Source: Pandoraea cepalis
GTDB lineage: Bacteria; Pseudomonadota; Gammaproteobacteria; Burkholderiales; Burkholderiaceae
Assembly: GCF_902459665.1 (NCBI RefSeq)
Contig: NZ_CABPSL010000024.1
Coordinates: 1 to 61,080 of the forward strand
Direction: 5' to 3'
DNA: 61,080 nucleotides
Shown: piece by piece, positions 17,029 through 25,314 of the stretch
Layout of the letters: every line of letters starts with the position of its first letter
Position numbering within the stretch: position 1 is the stretch's first letter
Program-made: the position numbers and the translations under genes
Notes under the pieces: generated by a model
Database searches by the model: none
What the model was told of the DNA's origin: nothing
Seen by the model: only the letters and a program-made list of their open reading frames with translations

Positions 17029-17139
17029 ATGATGAAATCCTGGCTCACACGAAAACAAAGCACGAGTCCCATCAGGACGATCGGTCTTGCGTTGGTGATC
17101 CTGGGCCACTCGAGTTTCGATAGTGTGCGAGTGCCCTGA
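17029..17139 (+). CDS. Possible 36-residue small protein
   Basis: ATGATGAAATCC after GGAG at five-base spacing. The product has a basic N-terminus (MMKSWLTRKQ) and a short hydrophobic stretch (TIGLALVILGHSS), like a small membrane peptide. It is 14 bp after the preceding frame and just before a hairpin at 17168. Support is the ribosome-binding site and position only. Confidence 0.3.
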   Translation: MMKSWLTRKQSTSPIRTIGLALVILGHSSFDSVRVP

Positions 17140-17167
17140 CCGGCCGGGGTCAACTGATCACGAGGGG

Positions 17168-17184
17168 CCTGCTTCAGGCAGGCT
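17168..17184 (+). terminator. Hairpin between convergent genes
   Basis: GCCTGC ttcag GCAGGC followed by TTT on the plus strand, between the small plus-strand frames and the 3' end of the minus-strand phosphoglucomutase gene. Likely a weak intrinsic terminator for the plus direction. Confidence 0.5.
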
Positions 17185-17199
17185 TTGGGGAGACGCTTG

Positions 17200-18894
17200 C
17201 TATGAAGGCGGCGAGGTTACGTCGCCAAGCGCCTCTTCGACGATGGCTTGAGCCTCGTTCAGCAGTCGCTGCAGGTGGCGCTCGCCCTGAAAGCTCTCGC
17301 CATAGATCTTATAGATCGCTTCCGTGCCGGACGGGCGCGCGGCAAACCAGCCATGATCGGCCACCACTTTCAAGCCACCGATTGGCGCGTCGTTGCCGGG
17401 CGCCTGGGTCAGAATTGCATTGATCGGCTCTCCGGCGAGCCGCTCCGATCGCACCGTGTCGGCTGACAGGGCCGCGAGCGCAGCCTTCTGTGCGAGTGTC
17501 GCACTCGCTTCGCGCCGGGCCTCCACGGGTGAGCCCAATGCGTACGTCAGTGTCTTGTAAAGCGCTCCGGGGTCCCGCCCGGTGCGCGCCAGCATCTCGC
17601 CTGCCAGCAGTGCAGGGATCAGACCGTCCTTGTCGGTTGTCCAGACGGCACCGTCGCGCCGCAAGAAGCTCGTGCCTGCGCTTTCCTCTCCGGCGACCGC
17701 CAGGGATCCATCGAGCAGCCGGGCAGCAAACCATTTGAACCCGACGGGAACCTCGTAAAGACGGCGCCCGAGCTTCGACGCCAGACGGTCGATCAACTGG
17801 CTGCCGACAACGGTCTTGCCAATCGCGGCGTCGGCCGGCCACTCAGGGCGGTGCTCAAACAAGTACTCGACCGTCACGGCCAAATAGTGGTTGGGCGCAA
17901 GCAAGCCCCCGCCTGGCGTCACGATGCCGTGCCGGTCATGGTCGGTGTCGCAGGCGAAGGCGACGTCGAACGCATCTTTCTGTGCGATCAGGCCTTGCAT
18001 CGCAAAGGCCGACGACGGATCCATTCGGATTCGGCCGTCCCAATCGGCGGTCATGAAGGCAAATGTCGGGTCCACGGTCGTCCGGGTGACCGTCAGATTG
18101 AGTCGATACCGATCGGCAATGGCCGGCCAATAGTGAACGCCGGCTCCCCCCAGTGGGTCAACGCCCATACGAATGCCTGAAGCACGCAACACATCCATGT
18201 CGATAACGTTGGGCAAGTCGTCGATATAGGTGTTCAGGAAGTCATAGGGGTGCGTCGTGGATGCGCGCATGGCCTGCTCGACGCTGATCCTTGGCATCGT
18301 TCGCAGTCCGCCGCGCAACAACTCGTTGGCTTGCGTCTCGATCCAGGTGGTCGCCGCAGACTCCGCCGGCCCGCCGTGCGGCGGGTTGTATTTGAAGCCG
18401 CCGTTATCGGGAGGGTTGTGCGACGGCGTGATGACGACACCGTCAGCGAGCCCTGCCGTACGCCCGCGATTGTATGTGACGACGGCATGCGACACCGCAG
18501 GCGTTGGCGTGTATTCGCCGCCCGCCGAAATCATCACGTCGAGACCGTTGCCCGCGAACACCTGCATGGCAGTTGCAAACGCCGGTTCGGACAAAGGATG
18601 CGTGTCGATGCCAACGAATATCGGTCCATCAATGCCATGCCGTTGGCGGTAGCCGCAGATGGCCTGACTGATCGCCAGGATATGCGCTTCGTTGAACGTC
18701 GTCAGGAACGACGAACCGCGATGGCCGGAGGTTCCGAACGCTACGCGCTGCGCCGGAACGTCCGGGTCGGGGGTGTTGCAATAGTAGGCCGTTACTAGAC
18801 GCGAGACGTTGACCAGCTTGTCCGGCGAGATCTGCTGTCCAGCGTATGGGCTGACCGACGCGATCCGCGATGCAAGCGTTCTGGATTCGCTCAT
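17200..18894 (-). CDS. pgm: Phosphoglucomutase (alpha-D-glucose specific)
   Basis: 564 residues from MSESRTLASRIAS. The start overlaps the transketolase stop as ATGA, giving translational coupling; a longer frame to 18984 lies wholly inside tkt and is unlikely. It interconverts glucose-1- and glucose-6-phosphate. Signature elements: GTSGHRGSS (54-62), phosphoserine loop ITPSHNPPDNGG (Ser158), metal loop CDTDHDRHG, sugar-specificity loop GEESAG and phosphate-binding loop RPSGTEAIYK near the C-terminus. All catalytic loops are intact. Glucose-1-phosphate is the precursor of UDP-glucose, the donor for the glucan synthase in this window. Confidence 0.93.
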   Translation of the reverse strand: MSESRTLASRIASVSPYAGQQISPDKLVNVSRLVTAYYCNTPDPDVPAQRVAFGTSGHRGSSFLTTFNEAHILAISQAICGYRQRHGIDGPIFVGIDTHPLSEPAFATAMQVFAGNGLDVMISAGGEYTPTPAVSHAVVTYNRGRTAGLADGVVITPSHNPPDNGGFKYNPPHGGPAESAATTWIETQANELLRGGLRTMPRISVEQAMRASTTHPYDFLNTYIDDLPNVIDMDVLRASGIRMGVDPLGGAGVHYWPAIADRYRLNLTVTRTTVDPTFAFMTADWDGRIRMDPSSAFAMQGLIAQKDAFDVAFACDTDHDRHGIVTPGGGLLAPNHYLAVTVEYLFEHRPEWPADAAIGKTVVGSQLIDRLASKLGRRLYEVPVGFKWFAARLLDGSLAVAGEESAGTSFLRRDGAVWTTDKDGLIPALLAGEMLARTGRDPGALYKTLTYALGSPVEARREASATLAQKAALAALSADTVRSERLAGEPINAILTQAPGNDAPIGGLKVVADHGWFAARPSGTEAIYKIYGESFQGERHLQRLLNEAQAIVEEALGDVTSPPS

Positions 18895-21014
18895 GACGGT
18901 GTCCCGCGCGACTTCGTACCGTGACGCATGAGCTGCGCCTTGGCGGCAGTGACGATATGCGCCACGTCGAAGCCGAAATGACATGCCAGCGCCTCGCGCG
19001 GGCCAGACTTGCCAAACGTGTGCATCCCGAAAATGGCGCCTTCATGCCCGGCATAGCGCTCCCATCCAAAGGTGGAAGCCTCCTCCACGGCAACTCGCGC
19101 GATGACGGAGGGCGGCAGAATGTGGTCGCGATACGCCAACGACTGACTCTCGAATATTTCCCACGACGGCATGCTGATCACCCGCGCGAAAATTCCATCC
19201 CGCTTCAGTTCGTCGTACGCCGCAGCGCACAACGCAACTTCGCTGCCAGTGGCCAGCAGCAGCACGTCCGGGGTACCGCCTTCGATGTTCATTTCCTCGC
19301 AGGCATCAACCAGGATATATGCGCCTCGGGCAACGCCTGCGGCACTTGCGTAACGTTGTCGATCAAGAATTGGCACGGCCTGACGGGTGAGTACGAGGCA
19401 GACCGGCCCGCGCTTGCGCTCCATGATGACGCGCCACGCCTCGGCGACTTCTGCGGCGTCGGCTGGACGCAGTACGGTCATGCCCGGCATGGCCCGCAGC
19501 GAGGCAAGTTGTTCGATCGGCTGGTGCGTGGGCCCGTCTTCCCCCAGGCTGATGGAGTCATGCGTCCAAACCGTGACGAGCGGCAGTTCCATCATCGCAC
19601 CCAGCCGGAGTGCCGCCCGGCAGTAATCGCTGAAGATGAGAAAGCTGACGACAAACGGACGTAGCGACGACAGACTCATGCCGTTGGCTATCGCACACAT
19701 GGCATGCTCGCGCGCGCCGAAGTGAAAGTTCCGGCCCCGATAGTTGCCGCCAGCCTGTGCGTCGGGGTTCTGGAAATCGCCCACGAGATCGAAGGTCAGG
19801 CGAGTAAGCGTCGATGGGGAGAGATCGGCAGCGCCCCCTAGTAACCAGGGTACACGCTCGGCAATGGCATTGAGCACTTGCCCCGATGCAGCGCGGGTCG
19901 AAAGACCGGCCGTCGTCGCGGTAAAAGCGGGTAGGGGGGCGTCCCACCCAGGGGGTAGCTCCCGCGCCTGCATTCGCTCCAGTGCATCGGTCAAGTCGGG
20001 ATACTGGGCCCGATAGTCCGCAAAAAGCTCGAGCCAACGCGTATGGGCGTCGCGGCCACGGCGGCCGAGGCCTCCGTGCAAATGCGACGTTACGCCATCG
20101 GGCACGTCGAACTGCTTGTCGGGATCTCTGCCGAAAAATTCTTTGGCTAGACGCACCTCCGCCGCGCCGAGCGGCTCTCCATGAGCTTCACGCTTGTCCT
20201 GGCGGTGTGGCGCGCCATAGCCGATATGGCTTTGCACGATGATGAGGGTTGGCGCGTCGCCGGTGTCGAGAAAACCTTGGTAAGCACGCGACAACTGCGT
20301 CAGGTCATTGGCGTCGCTTACGCGCTCGACATGCCAGCCATACGATGCAAAGCGCGCACCGACGTCTTCGGTGAATGCCAGGCGGGTGGATCCTTCGATG
20401 GTGATGTGGTTGTCGTCGTATATCCAGCACAGATTGGCCAGCTTCAGATGACCGGCGAGCGAGGCGGCTTCGGCACCGAGCCCCTCCATCATGTCGCCGT
20501 CGCCGCAAAGCGCGTAGATGTTGTAGTGAAATAGCGGAAACCCCGGACGGTCGTAGGTTGCACTTAGCCATTTCTGTGCGATCGCCATACCCACGCTCGT
20601 GGCAATGCCTTGCCCAAGCGGACCGGTCGTGGTCTCGACACCCGTCGTCCAACCGTACTCGGGGTGTCCGGTGCATCGGCTTCCCGGTTGTCGGAAGGAC
20701 TTAAGGTCGTCGATCGTCACGGCCAATTCGTCGGCTGCATCATCGCTCTTGACACCACAAACGTGCAGCAAGCTGTACAGCAGCGCACAGGCATGCCCGT
20801 TCGACAAGACAAAGCGATCCCGGCCAGCCCAGAGCGGATGGTCCGGGTCGTAACGCAGGAAACGTTGCCACAAACAATAAACCGTCGTAGCAGCGTCCAT
20901 CGGCGTGCCCGGGTGCCCGGACTGTGCCTTTTGCACCGCGTCGATCGACAAGGTGCGCAGGGTGTCGACGCACAACTGATCAAGATCATCGTGCTGCATC
21001 GCTGGCATCTCCAT
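18891..21014 (-). CDS. tkt: Transketolase
   Basis: Up to 707 residues, about 40 longer than E. coli TktA. It transfers two-carbon units between ketose and aldose phosphates in the pentose phosphate pathway, with thiamine diphosphate. Visible: HPGTPMDAATTVYCLW, LSNGHACALLYSLL, TGPLGQGIATSVGMAIA, the TPP motif GDGDMMEGLGAEAASLAGHLKL...DDN, the pyrimidine-domain FGAREHAMCAIANG and the DSISLGEDGPTHQPIEQ segment, then a C-terminal domain with LLLATGSEVALC. Three ATGs stand close together (21014, 21008, 20999); the last has GGAG nine bases upstream and may be the true start. It overlaps pgm by 4 nt. Palindromes lie about 90-220 bp upstream. Confidence 0.93.
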   Translation of the reverse strand: MEMPAMQHDDLDQLCVDTLRTLSIDAVQKAQSGHPGTPMDAATTVYCLWQRFLRYDPDHPLWAGRDRFVLSNGHACALLYSLLHVCGVKSDDAADELAVTIDDLKSFRQPGSRCTGHPEYGWTTGVETTTGPLGQGIATSVGMAIAQKWLSATYDRPGFPLFHYNIYALCGDGDMMEGLGAEAASLAGHLKLANLCWIYDDNHITIEGSTRLAFTEDVGARFASYGWHVERVSDANDLTQLSRAYQGFLDTGDAPTLIIVQSHIGYGAPHRQDKREAHGEPLGAAEVRLAKEFFGRDPDKQFDVPDGVTSHLHGGLGRRGRDAHTRWLELFADYRAQYPDLTDALERMQARELPPGWDAPLPAFTATTAGLSTRAASGQVLNAIAERVPWLLGGAADLSPSTLTRLTFDLVGDFQNPDAQAGGNYRGRNFHFGAREHAMCAIANGMSLSSLRPFVVSFLIFSDYCRAALRLGAMMELPLVTVWTHDSISLGEDGPTHQPIEQLASLRAMPGMTVLRPADAAEVAEAWRVIMERKRGPVCLVLTRQAVPILDRQRYASAAGVARGAYILVDACEEMNIEGGTPDVLLLATGSEVALCAAAYDELKRDGIFARVISMPSWEIFESQSLAYRDHILPPSVIARVAVEEASTFGWERYAGHEGAIFGMHTFGKSGPREALACHFGFDVAHIVTAAKAQLMRHGTKSRGTPS

Positions 21015-21300
21015 CGAATGGTGAAACGGTTGACTGCTACGCCCTTTGACTCACGAAGGTATTGCGATCTGGCAACATCGCTCGCTCGACACTAGGAGCG
21101 TTTGTTCGGTAGGTCTGTCCACTACCGAACAGAAATCCATTGCCGCACCACCTGATCGCGGCGCTGATCAGAGGCTTCCAATACCGAACGAGCCTCGTTC
21201 GCCGTCTTAGTACGGCACCGAACCGACGTGCCGTCGTTGTGCGACTACCCTTATTGTGAGGGCCTGGAAATCTCCCTCTAACCAAAGCAGGGAGTAAATC
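21015..21300. promoter_or_regulatory. Palindrome-rich divergent promoter region (tkt / DUF3309)
   Basis: Three perfect inverted repeats: GTTCGGTAG-N9-CTACCGAAC (21104-21130), CGAACGAG-c-CTCGTTCG (21185-21201) and ACGGCAC-N9-GTGCCGT (21212-21234). Two share a 9-nt spacer. The first contains TCGGT/ACCGA half-sites as at 12044-12069. No coding signal seen. Probable operators for the divergent transcripts. Confidence 0.5.
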
Positions 21301-21459
21301 ATGTCGTTAGGAATTGTGGCGCTGATTGTTCTGGTACTTCTGTTGGTAGGAGCATTCCCAGCCTGGTCGTACAACTCGGGTTGGGGATTTGCGCCGAGCG
21401 GCGCAGTGGGATTGCTGCTGGCCGTCGTGATTGTTCTGCTCTTGATGGGTCGACTATGA
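21301..21459 (+). CDS. DUF3309-family small membrane protein
   Basis: 52 residues, the usual size. Two hydrophobic helices (LGIVALIVLVLLLVGAFPAW and GAVGLLLAVVIVLLLMGRL) around the family segment PAWSYNSGWGFAPSG. The GWG.xPSG signature and terminal LLLMGRL identify DUF3309, a family of unknown function frequent in proteobacterial stress clusters. AGGGAG precedes the ATG at 21301. Confidence 0.85.
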   Translation: MSLGIVALIVLVLLLVGAFPAWSYNSGWGFAPSGAVGLLLAVVIVLLLMGRL

Positions 21460-21585
21460 GGCGCGCAATCCAGATCTTGCTCGACACCGTCAATCGGCGT
21501 GTGACGCATGTCGCCACGAAAGCGCGCGACACCCGAACCCCGGTCAAGGGGCTCAATTTCTTATCCACCGAGAACGTAAATCATC

Positions 21586-21762
21586 ATGAACAAAGACCAA
21601 GTGAAAGGCCGGGTCAAGGAAGCCGTCGGCAAAATCAAAGAGGTCACCGGTAAGGTGGTCGGCAACACGAAATTGGAGGTCGACGGCAAGATCGAGAAGC
21701 ATGTCGGCAAAGTTCAGTCAGTCGTCGGCGACGCACGCCACGATCTGAAGAAGCACACGTAA
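21586..21762 (+). CDS. CsbD-family stress protein
   Basis: 58 residues starting MNKDQVKGRVKEAVGKIKEV, a highly charged CsbD-like protein. The family signature (KGxxKEaxGKikexxGk) occurs twice; the second half (KLEVDGKIEKHVGKVQSVVGDARHDLKK) is typical. CsbD of Bacillus belongs to the general stress regulon; proteobacterial members respond to osmotic or oxidative stress, with unknown biochemistry. A weak ribosome-binding site (GAGAA) precedes it. It follows the DUF3309 gene by 126 bp on the same strand. Confidence 0.9.
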   Translation: MNKDQVKGRVKEAVGKIKEVTGKVVGNTKLEVDGKIEKHVGKVQSVVGDARHDLKKHT

Positions 21763-21843
21763 AGGAATCGCCGGACCCCGTCACACGCGACGCTTCGGCC
21801 ATCAGTGCGCTCGGGGCGTACGCTGTGCCGCCGGGTTCGGGTG

Positions 21844-22917
21844 TCAGTCGGGTGTGCGCTTGTCGGCAATGGCCTGCATGAGTTCAGTCCATGCCTGCCG
21901 AAACGACGCAACGCCTTCGCGCTGAAGGCGTGCGGCGAGTGCTGCGACGTCGATGCCGGCGTGCGCGAAGTCTGCGAGCACCGGATCGGCGTTACCACCA
22001 TCCTCGCGCATGACACTGATCAATTCGCCGTGCGTCGCAAATGCCAGAAGGGTTGCCTCCGGCACCGTGTTTATCGTATCCGGTGCGGCAAGTGCTTCAA
22101 CGTAGTAGCCCGGCGAGAGTTCCCGGCTCTTGACTCCCGTACTGGCCCACAACAGGCGCTGGGAGCTTGCACCAGCTTCGGACAACTCGTGCCACATCGG
22201 GTGCGACATGCGCTCACGGTAGGCGCCGTACGTTTGTTTGGCCACAGCCACGCCGAGACGGTTGCGCAATCCGAACGGCACCTCCCCCGTGATGGCGGTG
22301 TCCCAGCGGCTGACGAAAAGCGATGCCACGGATGCCACGTGCAGATCAAGCCCGGCATCACGCCTGCGCGCCAGGCCTCTCCAGTAGGCGTTTGCCGCCT
22401 CTACGTATTGCTCCCGAGAGAAAAGGAGCGTGACATTGATCGGCACGCCGGCAAAGATTGCCTCCTCGATCGCGACGAGGCCGATCGCCGTGCCGGGGAT
22501 CTTGATGAACAGATTGGGACAATCGGCGCTTGCATGCAGGCGCTTGGCGGCTGCTACTGTTCCGACGGCGTCTTCGGCGAGCCACGGCGACACTTCCAGC
22601 GAGACCCATCCATCGACACCGTCGGTCTTTTGGTGCACCGGAAGGAACAGCCCGGCCGCCTGGGTCAGGTCCTTGATCGCAAGGGAGAAGAACAACGCTT
22701 CGTCGGTGAGCGTCGGATCGGCCGGCTTCGCGATGTCCATGTCGTACGCTGCGGTATCGCGAATCGCCTTGAGGAATATGCTCGGATTCGACGTCAAACC
22801 TGTGACGTCGTATTCATCTCGGTAACAGGCCAGCGTCCCGTCAACCAGCAAGCATCGCGTGATGTTGTCGAGCCACAGACTCTGCCCGAGCGCCTGCAAT
22901 TTCCGAGTGGCTTTCAT
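21844..22917 (-). CDS. tal: Transaldolase
   Basis: 357 residues, of the longer tal class found beside transketolase genes. It transfers dihydroxyacetone units between sedoheptulose-7-phosphate and glyceraldehyde-3-phosphate via a lysine Schiff base. Visible: QSLWLDNITRCLL, VTGLTSNPSIFLKAI, VSLEVSPWLAED, the active-site segment NLFIKIPGTAIGLVAIEEAI, GVPINVTLLFSREQY and LLWASTGVKS. All conserved. Together with tkt it completes the non-oxidative pentose phosphate branch. The conserved island palindrome (23004-23023) lies about 87 bp upstream of the ATG. Confidence 0.93.
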   Translation of the reverse strand: MKATRKLQALGQSLWLDNITRCLLVDGTLACYRDEYDVTGLTSNPSIFLKAIRDTAAYDMDIAKPADPTLTDEALFFSLAIKDLTQAAGLFLPVHQKTDGVDGWVSLEVSPWLAEDAVGTVAAAKRLHASADCPNLFIKIPGTAIGLVAIEEAIFAGVPINVTLLFSREQYVEAANAYWRGLARRRDAGLDLHVASVASLFVSRWDTAITGEVPFGLRNRLGVAVAKQTYGAYRERMSHPMWHELSEAGASSQRLLWASTGVKSRELSPGYYVEALAAPDTINTVPEATLLAFATHGELISVMREDGGNADPVLADFAHAGIDVAALAARLQREGVASFRQAWTELMQAIADKRTPD

Positions 22918-23003
22918 GGAACCTCGCCGAAGGCGTTTCGCAAGACGTTATCGAGCTGCAGCTATTCCGGTATAGACCTCACGTTACACGGCAGACCGAC
23001 GCC

Positions 23004-23023
23004 GATACGGTACGTCAGCGTAC
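23004..23023 (-). promoter_or_regulatory. Conserved island palindrome, copy 2
   Basis: Plus-strand GATACGGTACGTCAGCGTAC, centred about 96 bp upstream of the transaldolase start and about 200 bp upstream of the divergent gene at 23213. It differs from copy 1 (16160-16179, opposite strand) at one base of 20. Candidate operator or activator site. Confidence 0.6.
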
Positions 23024-23212
23024 CAATCCACCGACACGATCGGGGCAGGGATGACGCATCGCGGCGCGAGATCGGCCGGTTCAGTGTTTGTCATATTCCG
23101 CAGCATTTCTTCATCGCCATGTGCGATACCGGACGGACACCCCATATCCCCCACGAGCAAAGTGGTCACGAGCCATGGGCATAGGCACGCACGTGAGTCT
23201 ACGGAGAGGGTT

Positions 23213-23389
23213 ATGACACCGAGTCAGGTCAGAGAGCGAATCAGAGAGTTGGAAGCGAAATTCTCACGCATCAAAGAAGATTTCTTCCATGTCGTGCATA
23301 GTCAGGAAGACGCGCCTCGCAGAAATGACGAGGCGACGCCGTCAGGCGAGGCGGGTGAAATCAGGGAGGATCTCACCAGGGACCGTTAG
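23213..23389 (+). CDS. Hypothetical charged small protein
   Basis: 58 residues from MTPSQVRERIRELEAKFSRI, preceded by GGAGAGG, so I prefer this start over one far upstream without a site. The first 25 residues form a charged amphipathic helix (RERIRELEAKFSRIKEDFF); the rest is hydrophilic and probably disordered. No family recognised. A CGATACCGGACGGACAC element (23124-23140) about 75 bp upstream matches one in front of the PRC-barrel gene (15 of 17 bases). Confidence 0.6.
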   Translation: MTPSQVRERIRELEAKFSRIKEDFFHVVHSQEDAPRRNDEATPSGEAGEIREDLTRDR

Positions 23390-23483
23390 GACTATCAGGC
23401 GCCGACCATTTGTGTTGAGAGACGTACGGAGGGCATAGGTGCCGGTTACCCCGGCGAAAATGCCGTTCTCGGAGGAGGGTGCC

Positions 23484-23687
23484 ATGAAAGCGGTTCGAAG
23501 TTTGCTATTGATGCTTGTCGTCGTCACGTTGGGCGGCTGTTGGTGGGGACCCGGCCCCGGTTACGATCACGGGGGCTATGGGCAAGGCGGTTACGACCAC
23601 GGGGCAGATGGCCACGGCGGTTATGGTCGTGGGGGAGATGGCCACGGCGGTTACGACCGCGGGGGCGGCCCGGGACGAGAAAGATAA
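23484..23687 (+). CDS. Small Gly/His/Tyr-rich lipoprotein
   Basis: 67 residues from MKAVRSLLLMLVVVTLGGC, a type II signal with lipobox LGGC, after GGAGGAGGG. The mature part is low complexity: WWGPGPGYDHGGYGQGGYD and tandem (G/D)GHGGYxRGG units with seven His. This could bind metal or form a hydrated surface layer, but function is unknown. Repetition at DNA level (ggccacggcggttatg / ggccacggcggttacg) suggests slipped-strand expansion. Confidence 0.65.
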   Translation: MKAVRSLLLMLVVVTLGGCWWGPGPGYDHGGYGQGGYDHGADGHGGYGRGGDGHGGYDRGGGPGRER

Positions 23688-23943
23688 GTGGAGCCCCGTT
23701 CAGAGCCCGCGCAAGTGTCGCGCGGACAACGCGGACAACCTGCACCGGAGCAAACAGGACAAGCGCCTCGTGAAAGGCGGCAAGGCGGTGGGGACTAGGG
23801 GCGAGACGCTGGACACTGTGAATCGCACCGCTAACTCGGCCAACGGCAGACATTCCCGATTACAGCGGGTTGGGGCGAACGAAATGCCAGTGCGGCAAGA
23901 CTCGATGAAACGCTCGTTGACACTCCCGCTGGCGGGGGCGACG

Positions 23944-24663
23944 TCAAATGGCCTGGATCTCGGGAAGCAATCGATCGAACTCCCGTTTCACCACACCATA
24001 GCACTCGCAGACACGCTTTTCGAGTCCGGCCCGGTCCAGCACTTCGATATGCCCGTGGCTGTAACGGATAAGCCCGGCAGTCTGAAGCTTGAGCGCGGCT
24101 TCCGTGACGCCGGATCTGCGTACGCCCAGCATGTTGGCGATCAACTCCTGTGTCATCCGCAACTCGTTGGACGGCAGGCGATCGAGACTCAATAACAGCC
24201 AACGGCACAGTTGCTGGTCGATCGAGTGGTGGCGGTTACAGACGGCCGTTTGCGCCATTTGCGTAATCAATGCCTGGGTATAGCGCAATAGCAAACGTTG
24301 CATGGGCCCAGCGCGCCTGAACTCTTCCTTGAGCAACCGGGCGCTCAGCCGATAGGCGTACCCGGCGCTTTGCACGATCGCTCGGCTCGGCGTTGTTTCG
24401 CCGCCCATGAAGAGGGCGATGCCGACGACACCCTCCTTGCCCACAATGGCAATCTCGGCCGACGAGCCGTCTTCCATCACATAAAGCAATGAAACGATTG
24501 CTGTGGTAGGGAAATACACATGATCCAGACGGTCTCCGGACTCGTAAATGACCTTGCCAAGTGGCATTTCGATCAACGTCAACTCTGGGGCGATTCGCGC
24601 CCACTCGTCGTCCGGCAAGACGGACAGCAGATCGTTGGCGTCTTTGTTCGGTTGCGCAAGCAT
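23944..24663 (-). CDS. Crp/Fnr-family transcriptional regulator
   Basis: 239 residues from MLAQPNKDANDLLS, chosen because AGAGGAAAGG precedes it; another ATG lies six codons upstream. N-terminal cyclic-nucleotide-binding-like beta-roll (MPLGKVIYESGDRLDHVYFPTTAIVSLLYVMEDG), a long dimerisation helix, and a C-terminal winged helix (MTQELIANMLGVRRSGVTEAALKLQTAGLIRYSHGHIEVLDR). It lacks the N-terminal Cys cluster of FNR and the Arg-Ser phosphate cassette of CRP, so the ligand is unknown. It is the only classical DNA-binding regulator inside the 2-33 kb island and the best local candidate for controlling it. Confidence 0.88.
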   Translation of the reverse strand: MLAQPNKDANDLLSVLPDDEWARIAPELTLIEMPLGKVIYESGDRLDHVYFPTTAIVSLLYVMEDGSSAEIAIVGKEGVVGIALFMGGETTPSRAIVQSAGYAYRLSARLLKEEFRRAGPMQRLLLRYTQALITQMAQTAVCNRHHSIDQQLCRWLLLSLDRLPSNELRMTQELIANMLGVRRSGVTEAALKLQTAGLIRYSHGHIEVLDRAGLEKRVCECYGVVKREFDRLLPEIQAI

Positions 24664-24893
24664 GCCTTTCCTCTCTTCCATGCCCTGAGATCGGACACGT
24701 GCGCGTCTGAATCGCTGCGTAATGAGTGCGTTGAGTGAATCGATGGCGCTACCATGATTGAACGAGGCTCTGCGTGGCAGGGCTCCCTGGCGGTTGCTCT
24801 GAGCTGTTGCCGCTCAACAGCTCACTTCTGAATTTTTTTCCGCCGTAATGAAAATGTCAATCACTCATTGCCAGAGAGCCTTCGGCGATCCTT

Positions 24894-25076
24894 TCACGCA
24901 TGGATGAAAAAATCCAGGGCGGGTAGCCATCGGGACGATCGTCCGCCTTCCTCTTCCCAAACAAGAACTGCCGCCTGATACCGGTCACGCTCCTGCTTGG
25001 TGAGAGAAAGCCGAGTCTCGCGGATCGCCAGTTGCAAGGCGATCATTCGCTTGCTTAATTGCTTGTGGCCTCTCAT
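24894..25076 (-). CDS. Hypothetical 60-residue protein
   Basis: Starts MRGHKQLSKRMIALQLAIRE after GAGGACAACGACC; a TTG seven codons upstream is an alternative. Basic, mostly helical, with LTKQERDRYQAAVLVWEEEGGRSSRWLPALDFF. No family recognised. Copy 3 of the island palindrome lies about 105 bp upstream, which argues that it is an expressed member of the same regulon. Confidence 0.5.
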   Translation of the reverse strand: MRGHKQLSKRMIALQLAIRETRLSLTKQERDRYQAAVLVWEEEGGRSSRWLPALDFFIHA

Positions 25077-25179
25077 GGTCGTTGTCCTCGCCCGCAACTT
25101 CCAGGCATTAGTCCGAGTGAACTCGCGTCCTGAGCGCTTGTCGCGTCATTCACAATAGGCCCAACTCCAACGATGATCC

Positions 25180-25193
25180 GTACGTAAGCGTAC
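25180..25193. promoter_or_regulatory. Conserved island palindrome, copy 3
   Basis: GTACGTAAGCGTAC preceded by gatcc, in the region upstream of the small minus-strand gene starting at 25076. It shares 12-13 of 14 core bases with copies at 16160 and 23004 and a similar distance (about 100 bp) to the start codon as copy 2. Confidence 0.55.
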
Positions 25194-25314
25194 GAACTAT
25201 GGCGTGCTGGACGCCCCCCGCGTCTGATATCGAACACGCAGTCATCGTTGCACAGCAATGCACCTATTGGAAAGGGCATAGCAATCGCGTCACGTGCTTC
25301 GGCACGCAAACAAC

